A DNA stretch of 24,985 nt from HGM20899 sp964615195 (GCA_964615195.1 CAZTNG010000026.1:1-24985), one strand, 5' to 3'; shown: positions 1 through 8,869, numbered from the stretch's first letter. Notes: generated from the sequence alone by a model not told the origin. Program-made: numbers and translations.

Positions 1-1265
1 TTTAAAATAACTTCTTCAATTATTTTTAAAGTTTTTTCTGTGGAACCTTTGTTTTCTTGTAAAATTTTATAGGCGTTAAGTGCTATTTTCTCACGTTTTT
101 TTGTGTCAATTAATAAATTATATATAATATTTGGTAAGTTATTAACATTACTCAATATACAGGCATCCTTAGAATAGAGCTCCTTATATATTTGTTTGAA
201 GTTATAAATTATTTCACCTGACACTACAACCTTACCTAAAGCGATAGCTTCTAAAGGATTATGGCCTCCAATATTGGCTATACTTCCCCCCATAAATACT
301 AGATCTGACATTGAAAAATACATGGGTAATTCTCCCATTGAATCTCCTATTAGCACATCAGTATAGGCATCAAGATTGTTTAGTGATTTATTTGCTGTTC
401 GAAATCCCATTTTTTTTGATAAAGTTGTAACTGCTTCAAATCTCTCAGGATGCCTTGGTATTAGGATTAGCATGGTGTTTGGAGCTTTACTATGTATTTC
501 TTTATATTGTTCTAATAATATTTCGTCTTCACCTTCATGTGTGCTAGCTGCGACATAAACTAATTTATCTAATATTTTTTCTTTTAATTTTTTACCCATT
601 GTAATCTGTGATATATTCGGTTTTATATCATATTTTAAAGAACCTGTGATTTTTAATTTGTTGTCATCAATACCAAGTTTTTCAAAGTTATTTTTGTCAT
701 CTACTGTTTGGCAGAGAATTTTAGTAACATGATTCCCAATATAGTTATTAAAACAATTTTTAATAACTGAATATCTTTTAGCCGATTTATTTGATAATCT
801 TGCATTAATAACTATTACGGGAATATTTTTATAACTTAGTTTTGATAGCAGATTTGGCCATAATTCAGTCTCCATTATTATTAATGCTGATGGTTTTAAT
901 CTGTTTACGAATCTATGTACTGCACAAGGGGAATCTAATGGTGCAAACAGGTAGGTAACAATGTTTGATAATGGTTTGTATAATTCTTTACTTGTTGTAG
1001 TTGATGAAGTAACCACAATTTGTAATTGTGGATGTCTTTGAGCAAATTCTTTAATTAATGGGATTGCCCCCATGCTTTCTCCAACACTTACAGTATGAAA
1101 CCACACTGGATGAATGTAATTTTTTTTTGGTATAAACCCTAATACTTGTATTGCATCTTTTCCATAGCTAGGAGTAGATTTTCCTAATCTCATTTTAAGG
1201 TAGATAAATGGTGCTAAACTTAGAGTAAATAACAAGTAAATTATTTTAATTAAAAATGATGTCAT
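1..1265 (-). CDS. waaA: 3-deoxy-D-manno-octulosonic acid (Kdo) transferase, 3' end cut by window edge
   Basis: Transfers Kdo from CMP-Kdo to lipid IVA at the inner membrane, the first step of LPS core assembly. Reading the minus strand from the ATG at 1265 gives 421 residues with no stop before the edge. The family is about 425 residues, so only a few C-terminal residues are missing. The N-terminus is a hydrophobic anchor (about residues 3-24). Next comes the family motif HTVSVGE, with E63 matching the catalytic Glu, then METELWPN, NARLS, ASTHEGE, PRHPERF, GDSMGEL and GGHNPLEA. These are WaaA (GT30) signatures. Its ATG overlaps the waaF stop as ATGA, so translation is probably coupled and both genes share a transcript. 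I cannot tell how many Kdo residues the enzyme adds. Confidence 0.95.
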   Translation of the reverse strand, partial: MTSFLIKIIYLLFTLSLAPFIYLKMRLGKSTPSYGKDAIQVLGFIPKKNYIHPVWFHTVSVGESMGAIPLIKEFAQRHPQLQIVVTSSTTTSKELYKPLSNIVTYLFAPLDSPCAVHRFVNRLKPSALIIMETELWPNLLSKLSYKNIPVIVINARLSNKSAKRYSVIKNCFNNYIGNHVTKILCQTVDDKNNFEKLGIDDNKLKITGSLKYDIKPNISQITMGKKLKEKILDKLVYVAASTHEGEDEILLEQYKEIHSKAPNTMLILIPRHPERFEAVTTLSKKMGFRTANKSLNNLDAYTDVLIGDSMGELPMYFSMSDLVFMGGSIANIGGHNPLEAIALGKVVVSGEIIYNFKQIYKELYSKDACILSNVNNLPNIIYNLLIDTKKREKIALNAYKILQENKGSTEKTLKIIEEVIL

Positions 1266-2299
1266 AGTTTTTCCCATTTATTTTTAATTTTTGATATAAC
1301 AATCTCGGGGGTTATTTTTCTAAGGCAATTTAAAGTTTTATATTTACAAGTTCTTTTAAAACAAGGATGACATGGCTCATCTGATTCTATTATTAGAGAA
1401 TCTTTACAAAGTGGAGGAGTATATAATGTACTTGTTGAACCATAAATTGCTACAACTTTACATTTTACAGCAGCAGCAATATGCATAAGTCCAGAATCAT
1501 TACAAATTATTAATTTGCAACAAGCAATAAGATCTATAGCTTCGGTGATTGATGTAATTCCTGTTAGTAATTTTACTCGTGAAATTTGATTTTTAGGAAG
1601 AAAAGATATTACTTTTTCTCCTGTTTCAGTATCTTTGTTAGAGCCTAATATTAGAGCTTCCGCTTGAGGATGGGCATCTAAATAGTATTGTAATATTTGA
1701 GAATAATATTCAATAGGCCATTTTTTTGCAGGACCATACTCTGCTCCAGGACAAATACCAATTAATTCAGATGGATTATGTATATCAAATTTAGAAAAAT
1801 CATTTTGTTGGAGTTTTTCTACTTTTAATGAAGGCATATCAAGATCTTTAATTGCTTGATTATAAATTTCCTTATTTCTGAAATAAGCTAAAGCACTGTA
1901 TCTTTCAATTAGTAAATTATATTTATTTTTGTTATGTAGTATTTTGTTAATTAAGAAATATCTAGACTCTCCTTTCCATCCAACGCGAATTGGTATTCTT
2001 GCTAAAAATGGGATTAATGCACTTTTCCATGAATTAGGCAGTATGTAAGCCTGATCATATTTATTAAGTTTTAAAATTTTAGCTAGTTGACTTCGCCCAA
2101 TGAAATTAAATTCTCCGTGACCTATAGGCATAAGAATCGTTTTACTTACTTCGGACATTCTTTCTAATACTGGTAAACACCATTTTGGTGCCAAAACATG
2201 AATTTCACATGAATCATAAATTTTGTGAAGTTCTTTATATAAGCATTGCGACATTACCACATCACCGATCCAAGAAGGTGCTATTACTAGTATTTTCAT
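1262..2299 (-). CDS. waaF: ADP-heptose:LPS heptosyltransferase II
   Basis: Adds the second L-glycero-D-manno-heptose to the LPS inner core, using ADP-heptose on the cytoplasmic face of the inner membrane. The frame is open from 2416. I chose the ATG at 2299 because the protein then begins MKILVIAPSWIGDVVMSQ, the usual WaaF N-terminus, and AAGG lies just upstream; this gives 345 residues, close to the 348 of E. coli. Supporting motifs are PGAEYGPAKKWP in the middle, CNDSGLMHIAAA in the donor-binding C-terminal domain, and a Cys-rich tail (CHPCFKRTCKYKTLNCLR) typical of WaaF rather than WaaC. First gene of a waaF-waaA unit. hldD, which makes its substrate, lies about 1.6 kb away on the other strand. 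Confidence 0.95.
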   Translation of the reverse strand: MKILVIAPSWIGDVVMSQCLYKELHKIYDSCEIHVLAPKWCLPVLERMSEVSKTILMPIGHGEFNFIGRSQLAKILKLNKYDQAYILPNSWKSALIPFLARIPIRVGWKGESRYFLINKILHNKNKYNLLIERYSALAYFRNKEIYNQAIKDLDMPSLKVEKLQQNDFSKFDIHNPSELIGICPGAEYGPAKKWPIEYYSQILQYYLDAHPQAEALILGSNKDTETGEKVISFLPKNQISRVKLLTGITSITEAIDLIACCKLIICNDSGLMHIAAAVKCKVVAIYGSTSTLYTPPLCKDSLIIESDEPCHPCFKRTCKYKTLNCLRKITPEIVISKIKNKWEKL

Positions 2300-3054
2300 G
2301 ATTAACCTTAATAATTTTATTGTTTGTGGATATTTTAAAATACATACTAAGTGTTGGAAAGGCTGTAAACAGATTATGCACATGCCACTCACACTATATA
2401 AACAATAGAAACACATATTAATAAACTAAAACTGTTAGTATATTGTAATTTATATGAGTGAATAGAGTTTATTTATTTTTATTTTTTTTTGTGATTTTTA
2501 TCATTAAAATAAACGAACAATCAATTCACACGAAGTTCACATTTTAACTATGCAAAATTGTGATTAAAACAAATATGTTTTAAAAAAATCTAATATTGTG
2601 GATTAAAGCTTTATAATTGAAAACATGCTATCCACATCTTTTTTTTAAGATAATAACAATAAATACACAGGTAATTTGGGTTTGTCGTGTGGTTTCTAAT
2701 CAATTTGTGTATATATACAAATATATAACTATCATTCAAAACATTAATAATTAACAGATAAACCACAGGATAAACACATGTTTTATAGTAAAAATTGGGA
2801 TTAAAATTGAAAACAAAAGTGCATATCATGTACTTTTTGTTTAAATATAATTAAAGAAGAGAAACATTAAATATTTTTTAAAAATATACCAAGATGTAAT
2901 TAATTGAATTTTTAATAAATAAAATACACGTTGATATACATTACTTCAGAAGAAAGACTTATCCAATCCAATATTAAATTTTATATTCAAATATATAAAT
3001 ATATTTCTATAAATTTATGCTGCCTTGGTGAAGGATGAGTTTTTTCATGTAACA
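2300..3054. other. Long non-coding A+T-rich region with four DnaA-box-like 9-mers
   Basis: This is the only stretch over 300 bp without a credible gene. It is extremely A+T-rich, with T runs (2468-2492) and A/T runs (2870-2890 and 2985-3015). Four 9-mers are within one mismatch of the DnaA box TTATCCACA: 2325-2333 (TGTGGATAT, reverse), 2374-2382 (TTATGCACA, which fits TTATNCACA exactly), 2597-2605 (TGTGGATTA, reverse) and 2628-2636 (CTATCCACA). Weaker two-mismatch sites are at 2759-2767 and 2959-2967. A 72-codon minus-strand frame at 2611-2829 has no family resemblance and is judged spurious. The waaF promoter must lie in the left part. No tRNA, rRNA or strong terminator was seen. Origin-like function is inference only. 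Confidence 0.5.
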
Positions 3055-3735
3055 TTAAAAATCTTCTTGATAAAGAGGGTGGATTTTTATTTCATCGATT
3101 ACAGTTAGAGAATCAGTTTTGATAATATCCATAATTATTTTTGCCATGATTTCTGGTCTAATACTCCAACTAGCATCTTTTGAACCTTCTGTTCCGCCAT
3201 TAAAATAGGTGTCCATAATACCAGGGGAAATTAAAGTTACTTTTAATCCTTTGGATTTATATTCTCTTAATAATGATTGCGAAAAACCTGTCATTCCATA
3301 TTTTGATGCACAATATGGAATCATGTTAGCTATTGGTCTTTGCCCAACATCTGAGCTAATATTAATTACTTGACTATTTTCCCCATTTATTAGATTTGGA
3401 ATGAGACTTTTTGTAAGCAATATTGGACTAGTTAGGTTAACATTGATCATATCTATGATTTCTTGATTACTATGATCTGTTAAAGGTTTATAAGATCCAA
3501 ATCCTGCGCAATTAATAATTCCAGAAAAATGAATGTTTGTATCAATCAATTTTTTAATTGTTTGCAATGTAGAATTTGTATCAGCAAGATTACAACTAAA
3601 ATGGTGAATTCGTTCATCAACTATTTTAGGGGCATTTCGGCATATTGCGTAAACGTTATTGTCATTTGTTAATAACTGTGATGTTATGTGGAAACCTAAT
3701 CCCTTACTTGCCCCGGTAACAATCCAATTTCCCAT
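3055..3735 (-). CDS. Short-chain dehydrogenase/reductase (SDR), substrate unknown
   Basis: A 226-residue classical SDR, probably a cytosolic NAD(P)-dependent oxidoreductase. Visible motifs in order: the Rossmann dinucleotide loop TGASKGLG (7-14), NCAG (75-78, the NNAG-type stabilising motif), N100, the catalytic Ser in INISSD (S127 or S128), Y141 and K145 (YCASK), and PG (171-172). All classical catalytic residues are present. Length is near the lower end for classical SDRs. AAGG lies about 7 bases upstream of the ATG at 3735. It is divergent from hldD and flanked by LPS core genes, which might suggest a sugar or lipid substrate, but the sequence does not show this. The C-terminus is short and I could not assign a subfamily. 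Confidence 0.85.
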   Translation of the reverse strand: MGNWIVTGASKGLGFHITSQLLTNDNNVYAICRNAPKIVDERIHHFSCNLADTNSTLQTIKKLIDTNIHFSGIINCAGFGSYKPLTDHSNQEIIDMINVNLTSPILLTKSLIPNLINGENSQVINISSDVGQRPIANMIPYCASKYGMTGFSQSLLREYKSKGLKVTLISPGIMDTYFNGGTEGSKDASWSIRPEIMAKIIMDIIKTDSLTVIDEIKIHPLYQEDF

Positions 3736-3783
3736 AATGAACCTTATTTTATATAAAATAGATAAAAATAATATTATTATATG

Positions 3784-3810
3784 ATTATAGCTTACAGATA
3801 TAAAATGTAA
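3784..3810 (-). promoter_or_regulatory. Possible promoter of the SDR gene
   Basis: On the minus strand a perfect -10 hexamer TATAAT (plus-strand 3784-3789) is preceded by TTACAT (3805-3810) with a 15-base spacer, shorter than the optimum of 17. It lies about 50 bases upstream of the SDR start codon. In DNA this A+T-rich such matches arise easily by chance. Confidence 0.35.
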
Positions 3811-3847
3811 TAAGGTTTTTATTAGAAATATAAGAATAAGTAAAATT

Positions 3848-3874
3848 TTGTTAATTATATAGTGGATGTATAAA
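3848..3874 (+). promoter_or_regulatory. Possible promoter of hldD-glpG
   Basis: TTGTTA (3848-3853) and TATAAA (3869-3874) are separated by 15 bases, about 70 bases upstream of the hldD start. The spacer is short and the match is weak. It is listed because the gene pair needs a promoter in this divergent gap. Confidence 0.25.
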
Positions 3875-3941
3875 TGCCTATTATTGATCTAACATTAAGT
3901 AGTTTATAATGTTAGAATTATACGAAAAATTAGGAGAATTT

Positions 3942-4901
3942 ATGATAATTGTTACAGGTGGTGCAGGCTTTATTGGGAGTAATTTAGTAAAGCTTTTAAA
4001 TGAACATGGTCATAAGGACATTATTGTCGTTGATGATTTGACTGATGGAACAAAGTTTAAAAATATCGCTGATTTAGACATTTACGATTATATGGATAAA
4101 GATGTCTTTATGGAAAAGATTATTGCAGGCGATAATTTTGTAAATTGGGGGCAAATAGAAGGCGTTTTTCACGAGGGGGCATGTTCTGCTACTACTGAGT
4201 GGAATGGCAAATTTATAATGGATGTTAATTATCAGTATACAAAAAATTTGTTTCATTTTTGTATTACAAGACATATTCCTTTTATTTATGCTTCGTCTGC
4301 AGCAACGTATGGTGGAAGAAAAGACAATTTCATAGAAGGAAGGGAGTATGAGTGTCCATTGAATGTATATGGCTATTCCAAGTTTTTATTTGATGAGTAT
4401 GTTCGTCGTTATTTACCTAAAATAAATTCGCCTGTTATTGGTCTAAAATATTTTAATGTGTATGGACCAAGAGAGAGTCATAAAGGAACAATGGCTAGTG
4501 TTGCATTTCATTTAAATAACCAAATGTTGAAGGGCGAAAATCCAAAATTGTTTGAGGGAAGTGAAGGTTATCCTAATGGCGGCCATATGAGAGATTTTGT
4601 TTATGTTGAAGATGTATGTAAAGTAAATTTATGGTTCTTAGAACATAAAGGTCCTTCAGGGATATATAACTGTGGAACAGGGCGAGCCGAACCTTTTTCA
4701 AATATTGCAAATGCAGTAATAGAGTATCATAAAAAAGGTGAAATAGAATACATCCCATTCCCAGACCACTTAAAAGGAAGGTATCAATGTTTTACTCAAG
4801 CTGATTTAACTAAATTAAGGCTCGCTGGATGTAACATACAATTTAAAACTGTTGCAGAAGGCGTGGGTGAATACATGAAATGGTTAAATGACAAAGAATG
4901 A
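3942..4901 (+). CDS. hldD: ADP-L-glycero-D-manno-heptose 6-epimerase
   Basis: Epimerises ADP-D-glycero-D-manno-heptose to the L-form used by heptosyltransferases such as WaaF. The frame opens at 3909. I chose the ATG at 3942 because the product then starts MIIVTGGAGFIGSN like the E. coli protein, and AGGAGA sits just upstream at 3932-3937. The product is 319 residues (E. coli 310). It is an extended SDR: the NAD(P)-binding loop GGAGFIG (6-12), SSAATYGG around 118-125 with the active-site Ser, then YGYSK with Y143 and K147 as the catalytic pair. HEGACSATTEW (78-88) and GPRESHKG are HldD-specific. The stop overlaps the glpG start (ATGA), so the two genes are probably translationally coupled. 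Confidence 0.96.
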   Translation: MIIVTGGAGFIGSNLVKLLNEHGHKDIIVVDDLTDGTKFKNIADLDIYDYMDKDVFMEKIIAGDNFVNWGQIEGVFHEGACSATTEWNGKFIMDVNYQYTKNLFHFCITRHIPFIYASSAATYGGRKDNFIEGREYECPLNVYGYSKFLFDEYVRRYLPKINSPVIGLKYFNVYGPRESHKGTMASVAFHLNNQMLKGENPKLFEGSEGYPNGGHMRDFVYVEDVCKVNLWFLEHKGPSGIYNCGTGRAEPFSNIANAVIEYHKKGEIEYIPFPDHLKGRYQCFTQADLTKLRLAGCNIQFKTVAEGVGEYMKWLNDKE

Positions 4902-5758
4902 TTGTATTTCAAGCTAGTGATAAGAATATAGTTTTAAGCGTTAGAGATTATTTAAAACAAAATAATGTAGATTGTGTTATTGAGAAATCAAAAGATGGTT
5001 ACTCTGTAATAATAATTAAAGATGAAGATATTTTTATGGCTAGACGATTTTTGCAACAGTTGTCTTATGATGAACATGGTAAAGAAAAGTTAATGACCTC
5101 GTCTTGGACTCAGTCAAGTTCAGATTTTGGGGAACATGGATCTTTTACCATGTCCATAAGGAATTGGAATGTTTCTAAAAATATTTTTACCTTTAGTATT
5201 TCTTTATTATGCATGATTGTTTGGATCGCCCAAGTATTTTTTGATTCAGATAATAGAGGTGTGATTTTTAATACACTATGTTTTGATAATCAATTAATTA
5301 AAGAACAGTATGAGTTATGGCGATTGATATCACCCATATTTCTGCATTTTTCATTTTGGCATATTGCTTTTAATCTAGTAATTTTTATAGTTTTTGCATC
5401 AAAAATTGAGCAATGTTTAGGTAAGACGAAATTAATTTTTTTATTAGTGTCATCAGCTGCAATTGGTAATATAAGTCAATATATTGCAAATGATTTCAAT
5501 GGTAATTTTGGTGGTATATCAGGTGTTGTTAATGCTCTTATTGCTTATGTATCCATTGTTAGTTTAGCAAAGAATATACCTGCTAATTTTAAATCCATAC
5601 CAGGTCTATTATTAGTTATTATAATATTTGTATTTATAAATTTAATATTTAATTTTGGCGTAGCTAACGCGTGCCATGTTGCAGGTATTATTGTTGGCGC
5701 TATTATAGGTTTAGTTGATTATCAATCTCTCAATTCAGGTAAAAAAATATTTAAGTAA
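4898..5758 (+). CDS. glpG: Rhomboid intramembrane serine protease
   Basis: A 286-residue GlpG-type rhomboid of the inner membrane, which cleaves transmembrane substrates within the bilayer. Residues 1-60 form the small soluble N-terminal domain. The membrane core follows, with helices from about 95, 150, 178, 205, 237 and 257. Family residues are in place: W141-R142, H155 and N159 (HIAFN), the nucleophile S208 in GGISG, and the catalytic partner H260 in ACHVAG. S208 and H260 form the Ser-His dyad. In E. coli glpG belongs to the glpEGR locus; here it follows hldD with a 4-base ATGA overlap, so it is probably expressed with an LPS precursor gene. The substrate is unknown. Codon use resembles its neighbours. 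Confidence 0.95.
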   Translation: MIVFQASDKNIVLSVRDYLKQNNVDCVIEKSKDGYSVIIIKDEDIFMARRFLQQLSYDEHGKEKLMTSSWTQSSSDFGEHGSFTMSIRNWNVSKNIFTFSISLLCMIVWIAQVFFDSDNRGVIFNTLCFDNQLIKEQYELWRLISPIFLHFSFWHIAFNLVIFIVFASKIEQCLGKTKLIFLLVSSAAIGNISQYIANDFNGNFGGISGVVNALIAYVSIVSLAKNIPANFKSIPGLLLVIIIFVFINLIFNFGVANACHVAGIIVGAIIGLVDYQSLNSGKKIFK

Positions 5759-5770
5759 ATAAGTATAAAT

Positions 5771-5796
5771 CCCCATTATATAGATTTATAATGGGG
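5771..5796. terminator. Hairpin between convergent glpG and the FliL-like gene
   Basis: A perfect 10-bp inverted repeat: CCCCATTATA (5771-5780) and TATAATGGGG (5787-5796) around a 6-base loop. It sits between two convergent genes and could end transcription from both sides. The plus strand has no T-tract after it, so it may act as a 3'-end stabiliser or a factor-assisted terminator. The core resembles the hairpin at 21493-21524. Confidence 0.5.
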
Positions 5797-5802
5797 CTAA
5801 TG

Positions 5803-6243
5803 CTATTGAGTTATGAATTCTGTAAACATAACATTTTTGATAATTCTTCTACCGATAGCCTCATCAGTTAATTCCGTTATTTTCTTTTTACAATCCTCAA
5901 GTAATTTTGCTCTACCGTTATTTCTTGATATTTCACTGTATGTAGTCGTTCCTAAAATTGTAATTATTGCGTCTCTTAATAAAGGATCATGTTCTTCTAG
6001 TAATGGGATATCTCTAGAATCATTAAGAACGATAACAACTGACGCTTTAACATAGTTTAATTTATTACCAGTTGAACTTAAGTTCGTTATAAATGGTGAT
6101 TTCATTTCATAATAACCAGTAACGGGTTTTACAATACCATTGGGGTCTATGTTTTCATCTTTCGGCGATTCTTGAGAAAATGATATATTTGTGAAACTTA
6201 AATATATGATCAAAAAAACTATAGATTTTACAAACTTTTTCAT
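5803..6243 (-). CDS. Small exported FliL-domain-like protein
   Basis: A 146-residue protein with a clear N-terminal signal or anchor: K2/K3, then a hydrophobic run to about residue 20, with likely cleavage near S22-Q24. The rest fits the periplasmic domain of FliL: a YYEMKSPFITNL start (about 44-55), then VKASVVIVLND, a helix with DPLLRDAIITILG, TYSEI, and a charged helix before VMFTEFITQ. This follows the usual FliL pattern (a YPL/FxVNL-type start, RDxLxxLL, and VLFTxFVxQ-type end). FliL proper is a flagellar stator-associated inner-membrane protein, but no flagellar gene is nearby. Eleven bases downstream of plsB on the same strand, so probably co-transcribed with it. The assignment rests on pattern resemblance; its function here is unknown. 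Confidence 0.7.
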   Translation of the reverse strand: MKKFVKSIVFLIIYLSFTNISFSQESPKDENIDPNGIVKPVTGYYEMKSPFITNLSSTGNKLNYVKASVVIVLNDSRDIPLLEEHDPLLRDAIITILGTTTYSEISRNNGRAKLLEDCKKKITELTDEAIGRRIIKNVMFTEFITQ

Positions 6244-6254
6244 AAATATTATCC

Positions 6255-8690
6255 TTAGACTAATTCTATACTTTGTAGTATTGAATTAGGAAGTAATGGC
6301 CCTACAGCATTAATTAGTTTTAGTAATTTCTGCGGATTTTTGTGTAGTGTCTTATTATCATTCAAAAACATATATTGATGTTTTATGAATGTTTCACTCA
6401 TGACTTTAAATGTGATCGGATCCGAAAATTCAGGGGAATTATCAGTAATTTCTGACGGGAGCTCCCTTGTTTTAGCAACACATTTTGTAATAAATTGATC
6501 AATGTTCATAGAATCATTATTAGTAGAATTTATGATAATTGCACCAACAATATACCTAATAAGATTTGAATGGATGCAATTACTTAATATTATAAAATCT
6601 TCACGATTATTTTCTCCAATAGAGTATAAATCCTTATCAATCTTTATGTATTCTTCTAATTGAAATGCACTTAAATATTCTTTTATTGTTTTGTTTAGAA
6701 CGTCTTCTCTTACTGGAGCAAACAGTTCATGCCTCAAAAAATAAAAAACATTTCTTGTATGCATTACTATTTCATCATAACTTATATTTTTGTGAACAAT
6801 AATAATAGTTGCAATGAGTGCAGGTAGAGCAAAGAAATGTAATATATTATTTCTAAAATATGTGAGATATATAATTTGTTTTTCAGATGGATTGGCAAAT
6901 TTTTCTCCATTTTCATCTATAGTTTGAAAAGGATGGAGTTCAAGAGCTTGTTTAAGTAATAGTTGACCAGGTATATTGGGAAGAGAACCTGTTGTACTTG
7001 CAGGAGAGCTTTTTAACACATATATGTAAAAATTAATTAGTTTTTGTACATGATTAAGACTTAGTTTGTGTTTTCCTGTAGATAATAATGCTAAAGCGCA
7101 TAAATTTAGTCCGTTGACAGCTGCAGAAGCATTTAATCTCATGACAATTTCATCAGAAAGTGTATTTACAGTGTCAAATAACCATTGGGGTTTTGCAAGT
7201 CCTGAATGGTCTATATAATCTCTCCAATTGTCAACATTGTCTCTTAGAAATGATGGTAAATTTATTGGTTCACCAAAGCTAACGTAACCTCTACCGTAAT
7301 ATTTAAACCTTTTAAAAACATTAAAAAGTTTCCAAAAATTTTCATTTGATTTCTTCTCACCTTTTAATTCACTCATGTAGGAATTGACTTCCATTACTTT
7401 TTCATAACCAAGATATGTTGGGACAAAAGTAATAGGTCTATCAATGCCTCTCAGTTGTGTTTGTACAGCCATTGCAACAATACCTGTTCTTGGAGGTAAG
7501 GTTCTACCTGTTCGCGATCTGCCTCCTTCAATATAGAATTCAGTACTGTATCCCTTCATAAATAATGTGCACAAATATTCTCTAAACACCGATGTGTACA
7601 AAAGATCCCCTTTAAACTTTCTACGCATAAAAAAAGCACCGCACCTAGGTAGGAATAAATTTATAGGGAAAAAATTAAGATTGTTTCCTGCAGCTACATG
7701 TGGAACAACTAAACCTTCTCTAAATAAAGCGTATATTAGAAGTAAATAGTCCATATGGCTTCTATGACATGGAATGTATACTATTTCATGTCCAGAACGA
7801 ATAAGATCTCTAACTTTATGTGCTCCATGTATTTTGATGCCTTGATATAATTTATTCCAAATTAAATGAAGTATAGAATTAATAAGTCGTAGTAAATGAT
7901 ACGATATATTGGAGACAATTTCATTTAGCATATGTAATGCTTCTTTTTCTACAAGATTACAGTCTTTTCCCGTTTCTATAGATTTTTGTTTTATTGCTTT
8001 TTGAATATTATCGGATTGAAGTAATTCATTAATCAATTGTTTTCTATTTGGCAATTTTGGGCCGATTATTTCTTTACGTCTTCTTTCAAAATGTACTTTA
8101 CAGGCTCTAGCTAGTATTTCTGCTGAATCTCTTTTGTTTTGGTGTTTGATTATCCTTTGGAGTGAAATCGGTCCTGAAAGTATAGTAAGATTATCAAACC
8201 CCCAAAAAAATAATCTAAAAAATTTATAAAAACTTGCCATTATTGTGTTTTGTGGTTTGGAATCTCCAACGTGACCAGGATTTCTACTCCAAAGTATGGT
8301 TACAGGAATTATTTGTAAATCGATATCGTTTTCTTTACAAACATTGATCCATTGATTCATTACCTGACTATAATTAAAGTCTTTTATTTTAGAAGAATTA
8401 AAAAATGGTACTTTTTTCAAACAAGTTGTTCTAGGTAATATTTCATTGCATACATTTAACGTAGAAAACGGGTTGGCAAGTCTTTTTTTTCTTGTGAGTT
8501 TTTCTAAAGTAAGTGCGTCACTTATAGAATTACTTTCAAGAACATATACTATAGGAGTATCAGGATTTAATTTTAAATCTTTATGCGGATCTATTGGTCT
8601 AGCATAGCAACGTGCAAAAATTTTTACTGGCCAATAAAAAAAGATTCTTTTTAATTGTAATAACCACATGCTAATTATACCTAAAAACAT
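6255..8690 (-). CDS. plsB: Glycerol-3-phosphate 1-O-acyltransferase
   Basis: Acylates sn-glycerol-3-phosphate at position 1 at the inner membrane, the committed step of phospholipid synthesis. The 811 residues match the family length (E. coli 807). The acyltransferase blocks are intact: block I HRSHMD (H309 to D314, the HX4D catalytic pair), block II GAFFMRR (351-357), block III EGGRSR (388-393) and block IV VPTYLGYE (423-430). The segment TWNRLYQG-like IWNKLYQGI before block I and the long C-terminal region also fit PlsB. The start is uncertain: ATG 8690 has only a weak AAG adjacent, whereas ATG 8669 (M8) has AGG about 12 bases upstream and would give 804 residues. First gene of a probable two-gene unit; divergent from fieF. 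Confidence 0.97.
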   Translation of the reverse strand: MFLGIISMWLLQLKRIFFYWPVKIFARCYARPIDPHKDLKLNPDTPIVYVLESNSISDALTLEKLTRKKRLANPFSTLNVCNEILPRTTCLKKVPFFNSSKIKDFNYSQVMNQWINVCKENDIDLQIIPVTILWSRNPGHVGDSKPQNTIMASFYKFFRLFFWGFDNLTILSGPISLQRIIKHQNKRDSAEILARACKVHFERRRKEIIGPKLPNRKQLINELLQSDNIQKAIKQKSIETGKDCNLVEKEALHMLNEIVSNISYHLLRLINSILHLIWNKLYQGIKIHGAHKVRDLIRSGHEIVYIPCHRSHMDYLLLIYALFREGLVVPHVAAGNNLNFFPINLFLPRCGAFFMRRKFKGDLLYTSVFREYLCTLFMKGYSTEFYIEGGRSRTGRTLPPRTGIVAMAVQTQLRGIDRPITFVPTYLGYEKVMEVNSYMSELKGEKKSNENFWKLFNVFKRFKYYGRGYVSFGEPINLPSFLRDNVDNWRDYIDHSGLAKPQWLFDTVNTLSDEIVMRLNASAAVNGLNLCALALLSTGKHKLSLNHVQKLINFYIYVLKSSPASTTGSLPNIPGQLLLKQALELHPFQTIDENGEKFANPSEKQIIYLTYFRNNILHFFALPALIATIIIVHKNISYDEIVMHTRNVFYFLRHELFAPVREDVLNKTIKEYLSAFQLEEYIKIDKDLYSIGENNREDFIILSNCIHSNLIRYIVGAIIINSTNNDSMNIDQFITKCVAKTRELPSEITDNSPEFSDPITFKVMSETFIKHQYMFLNDNKTLHKNPQKLLKLINAVGPLLPNSILQSIELV

Positions 8691-8869
8691 ATCTTAAAAT
8701 GTATTGTAATTAATTTTCATTAAGATTACTGTGATATTCATTTTAAGTCGTGTGCTGTAAATTTTATAGTGTTTTATTTATTCAATGCGACATCGTTGTA
8801 AAAGTATATATTTTTTAATGTTTTAATATATATGATAAAATAAAAAAAATGTTTTAAGAGAGACTTTTT

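Noticed and set aside
376..558. Plus-strand 60-codon frame
   Set aside because: It lies wholly inside waaA on the opposite strand, which has clear family motifs.
2611..2829. A 72-codon minus-strand open frame in the long non-coding region
   Set aside because: Composition is driven by A+T bias, there is no ribosome site or recognisable domain, and it overlaps the DnaA-box-like cluster.
3023..3045. CCTT-GGTG-AAGG followed by T-run as a terminator
   Set aside because: A 4-bp stem is too short, the T-run is separated from it, and no plus-strand gene ends nearby.
8715..8750. CRP-like half site TGTGA upstream of plsB/fieF
   Set aside because: Only one half site is present with no symmetric TCACA partner at the right spacing.
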